From NCBI GenBank assembly GCA_910589075.1, contig CAJUSK010000025.1, positions 59,308-123,307 on the forward strand: DNA of 64,000 nucleotides. The letters are read 5' to 3'. The translations under genes were made by a program, and so were the position numbers. This DNA comes from an uncultured Lachnospiraceae bacterium (GTDB lineage Bacteria; Bacillota; Clostridia; Lachnospirales; Lachnospiraceae). Shown here piece after piece: positions 62,168 through 64,000 of the stretch (its first letter is position 1; the number at the start of each line of letters is the position of its first letter). A model generated the notes under the pieces. The model was not told the DNA's origin and made no database searches. It was given only the letters and a program-made list of their open reading frames with translations.

Positions 62168-63757
62168 ATGAATGACTTTTTGAATTGTTTAAAAGGGCAG
62201 AATCGAAAAAGAAACGGATTGTTGTACATTTGTATATTGTTTTTATTTATACAATGTTTATTTCTGATTTATTTTAATTTAACGAGAGATATTCATACTA
62301 TAGACAGAGATTCAGCGGAAGTGTTTGTGCATGCTATGGAAATGTGGCGGAATAAAAAAGTTTTGATTCCGGACTGGACATATACAACTACGCTGGAGTG
62401 GGATTGCTCATTGCTGTTGGCTGTTCCGCTGTATGGTATTACCGGAAATGTCTATTTGTCTTTTGGACTTGCCAATCTGTGTTTTGTTGCTGTCTGGATA
62501 TGGGTTCTGTTTCTTGTCTTTGAAAGGAGGCGGATTCTCTGTTCGGTGCTGTGTGCGAACTTCCTGTTGATTCCGTACACCGTTGGTCAGCTGGATTATT
62601 TTAATATGATGTTTTTTAACGGAGGACAGTATGTAATTAAAGCAATCCTGCCTGTTATGCTTATCGCTCTTTTAACAGGTGAACTAAAAAAGCAGGGCAG
62701 GCTGGTGATACAGAGGGCAGTTTTATTGGCTTTATACAGTGTGCTTTTGTTGATAAACAGTTTTTCCAGCGGTGTTTATGTATTTCTATGTGGTCTTATA
62801 CCGGTTCTTGCAGCATATTTGCTTTACAAGATGTATCATCAGGAAGGAATAGTCCTGCGATATTATATTTATGCCGGCTTGACTGCTGGATTGGTGATCA
62901 TCGGTTATGGTATGAATTTGTGGGCGGCGATTCATGCGAAGGGAAATGGCATGACGCTTTGTCCCGCAACAGAACTCGCAGATAATTGCATAGCCAATTT
63001 TTTAGGAATGTTTGAATTGTTTGGTGGATTGGCATATGAAAGTACGCCTGTTCTGTCATATCAGGGAATCTGTATTTTGGTACGAATGGGATTCGTTTGG
63101 GTGTTGCTGGGATTTGGTTTGTATGCGGTATTTAAAATTTTCAGGAAAAAATCGGATATCCGGGTATGCTTGTTTCTGGCGATATTTATATGGAATCTGT
63201 TTGTGATTTCCATATGTGAAACACGTTATGGGGCAACTTCAGAATATCGCTATCATTTGATCGGGATGATTCCGCTGCTCTGCGTGGCTGTAAACGAGTT
63301 TGTCGGCTGGTTTGAAGGTGTGGAGCAGAGATATGCCAAACGATTGTTAACTTGTATTTGTATGGTTTTTTTGGCGGTAATGAATGTGACGGCATGGAGG
63401 AAGGCGCTGGACTATAATACCAACACAATAAAATATCAGAAAATCTGTGAGTATGCAAACATGCAGGGAGCCGAGATGGTATATTTTCTGAGAGATACCA
63501 AAGGAGCGAATATTTGCCGTCTGCTGGATAACGGAAGCTATGGTCTTGCATATGTTGTAGCAGATCATACAGGACAATCGCAATACAGAGTATATGTTCA
63601 CGATTATTATGCAAAATATAACATGCAGGAAATATTGTTTGACAATACATTCTTAGTGCTGGATACGGAACGCTTTGATTTTGGTGATGAGGTGGAAATG
63701 TTTGACCATCAATATCATCTGGTGAATATGATTGAGAATTACGGGATTTATCAGTAA
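62168..63757 (+). CDS. Polytopic GT-C-like membrane protein
   Basis: The 529-residue protein has a short basic start, a helix near 19-37 and an IDRDSAEVF motif with D46 and D48 in the first outer loop. About ten helices run to about 400. ETRYGATSEYRYHLIGMIP near 351-369 resembles a conserved Arg-rich outer loop of GT-C proteins. A soluble tail follows. No family name is recognised. It starts 13 bases after the preceding stop and shares its A/T bias, though less strongly. Nothing clear follows it in the window, so the operon may end here or continue beyond. Confidence 0.6.
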   Translation: MNDFLNCLKGQNRKRNGLLYICILFLFIQCLFLIYFNLTRDIHTIDRDSAEVFVHAMEMWRNKKVLIPDWTYTTTLEWDCSLLLAVPLYGITGNVYLSFGLANLCFVAVWIWVLFLVFERRRILCSVLCANFLLIPYTVGQLDYFNMMFFNGGQYVIKAILPVMLIALLTGELKKQGRLVIQRAVLLALYSVLLLINSFSSGVYVFLCGLIPVLAAYLLYKMYHQEGIVLRYYIYAGLTAGLVIIGYGMNLWAAIHAKGNGMTLCPATELADNCIANFLGMFELFGGLAYESTPVLSYQGICILVRMGFVWVLLGFGLYAVFKIFRKKSDIRVCLFLAIFIWNLFVISICETRYGATSEYRYHLIGMIPLLCVAVNEFVGWFEGVEQRYAKRLLTCICMVFLAVMNVTAWRKALDYNTNTIKYQKICEYANMQGAEMVYFLRDTKGANICRLLDNGSYGLAYVVADHTGQSQYRVYVHDYYAKYNMQEILFDNTFLVLDTERFDFGDEVEMFDHQYHLVNMIENYGIYQ

Positions 63758-64000
63758 ATACAAACGGGACAACAGCCATAAATGCCGATTGCCAAATAAT
63801 ACCAGATATGATATGCTTTGAAAAGTATGAAAACCAGCAAAGTTCAAAAAATATCTGATGTAGGTAATTGCGAAACTCGCTAAGTTCGTTCGCAATCTTG
63901 AACCAAAATAAGGAAGAATTGGTACTTTGCACGAATTCTGGGATGAAATGTGGATAACCAAACATTTTAGGCGCACTTTAATAAGCCATATGCTTTTTGC
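63758..64000 (+). other. Non-coding tail with nested inverted repeats
   Basis: No convincing gene is seen. ATTGCGAA (63867-63874) and TTCGCAAT (63889-63896) form a perfect 8-bp stem, nested inside GTTCAA (63842-63847) and TTGAAC (63898-63903). No T-run follows the stem. It may be the end of a mobile element, a small RNA or a weak terminator. The final bases carry an ATG near 63990, but too little follows to judge. Confidence 0.45.

Noticed and set aside
63186..63965. Minus-strand open frame reaching into the gene-poor tail
   Set aside because: Most of it is antisense to the 62168 gene, and the translation shows no fold or motif.
1..64000. CRISPR array, tRNA, rRNA, transposase or integrase
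   Set aside because: No regularly spaced repeats, clover-leaf-like segments or recombinase motifs were seen on either strand.

Overview
The window is almost entirely one surface-glycan supercluster: about 50 genes for nucleotide-sugar synthesis, glycosyl transfer, flipping and polymerisation, and glycan decoration. It most resembles a Gram-positive Clostridia genome of the Lachnospiraceae type. That is inferred from strong AGGAGG-like ribosome binding sites, very tight ATGA-coupled operons, mid G+C content, and repeated GT-C/GtrII/DUF6311-type membrane proteins and DltA-like/ACP chemistry. No rRNA, tRNA, CRISPR array or transposase was seen, and the species cannot be named from the sequence.

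Region A (1-28.2 kb, plus strand) is a near-continuous operon. It opens with the 3' end of a WecE-type aminotransferase, a GT-C protein, a GNAT acetyltransferase, a GtrB-like GT2 with a GT39-like partner, and an O-antigen ligase/polymerase. A bacillosamine-type block follows: membrane-anchored 4,6-dehydratase, PglE-like aminotransferase and PglC-like initiating phosphoglycosyl transferase. Next come a fold-III PLP decarboxylase with an ATP-grasp ligase, a PglA-like GT4, and a TviB/TviC-type pair that should make UDP-GalNAcA. An internal promoter with a folded leader lies at about 15.8 kb, ahead of a PIG-L protein whose Asp pair is replaced by Asn. Three further GT4s, a GINT1-like propeller protein, a FemAB-like protein, a DUF2334 protein, a PglK-like ABC flippase and an unassigned GT-B-like protein complete the region.

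Region B (28.2-31.1 kb, minus strand) is a neuB-neuC-neuA operon for CMP-N-acetylneuraminic acid, very like the Campylobacter jejuni NeuB1/NeuC1 type. Its 3' end overlaps the convergent GT-B-like gene.

Region C (31.3-42.3 kb, plus strand) starts with a DltA-like adenylation enzyme, a carrier protein and a two-lobed GNAT-like protein. A NodB deacetylase, a GtrII-type protein, a MaoC-like hydratase, another GNAT, a GT2, a DUF6311 protein and a ChbG/HpnK deacetylase follow, ending in a clear terminator. It looks like a carrier-protein-dependent acyl or aminoacyl decoration module. A single minus-strand GtrII-like gene (42.4-43.95 kb) separates it from the next region.

Region D (44.1-63.8 kb, plus strand) has its own consensus-like promoter and a second, WbaP-type initiating transferase. 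Its first gene is interrupted at a run of nine G, which suggests phase variation. Further on are an AlgD-like dehydrogenase, a heparinase II/III-like protein, an AlgI-like MBOAT with an SGNH partner, four GT4s and several GT-C proteins. The last two kilobases before 62.2 kb are strikingly A/T-rich, which suggests recent acquisition. The final 240 bases hold no recognisable gene.
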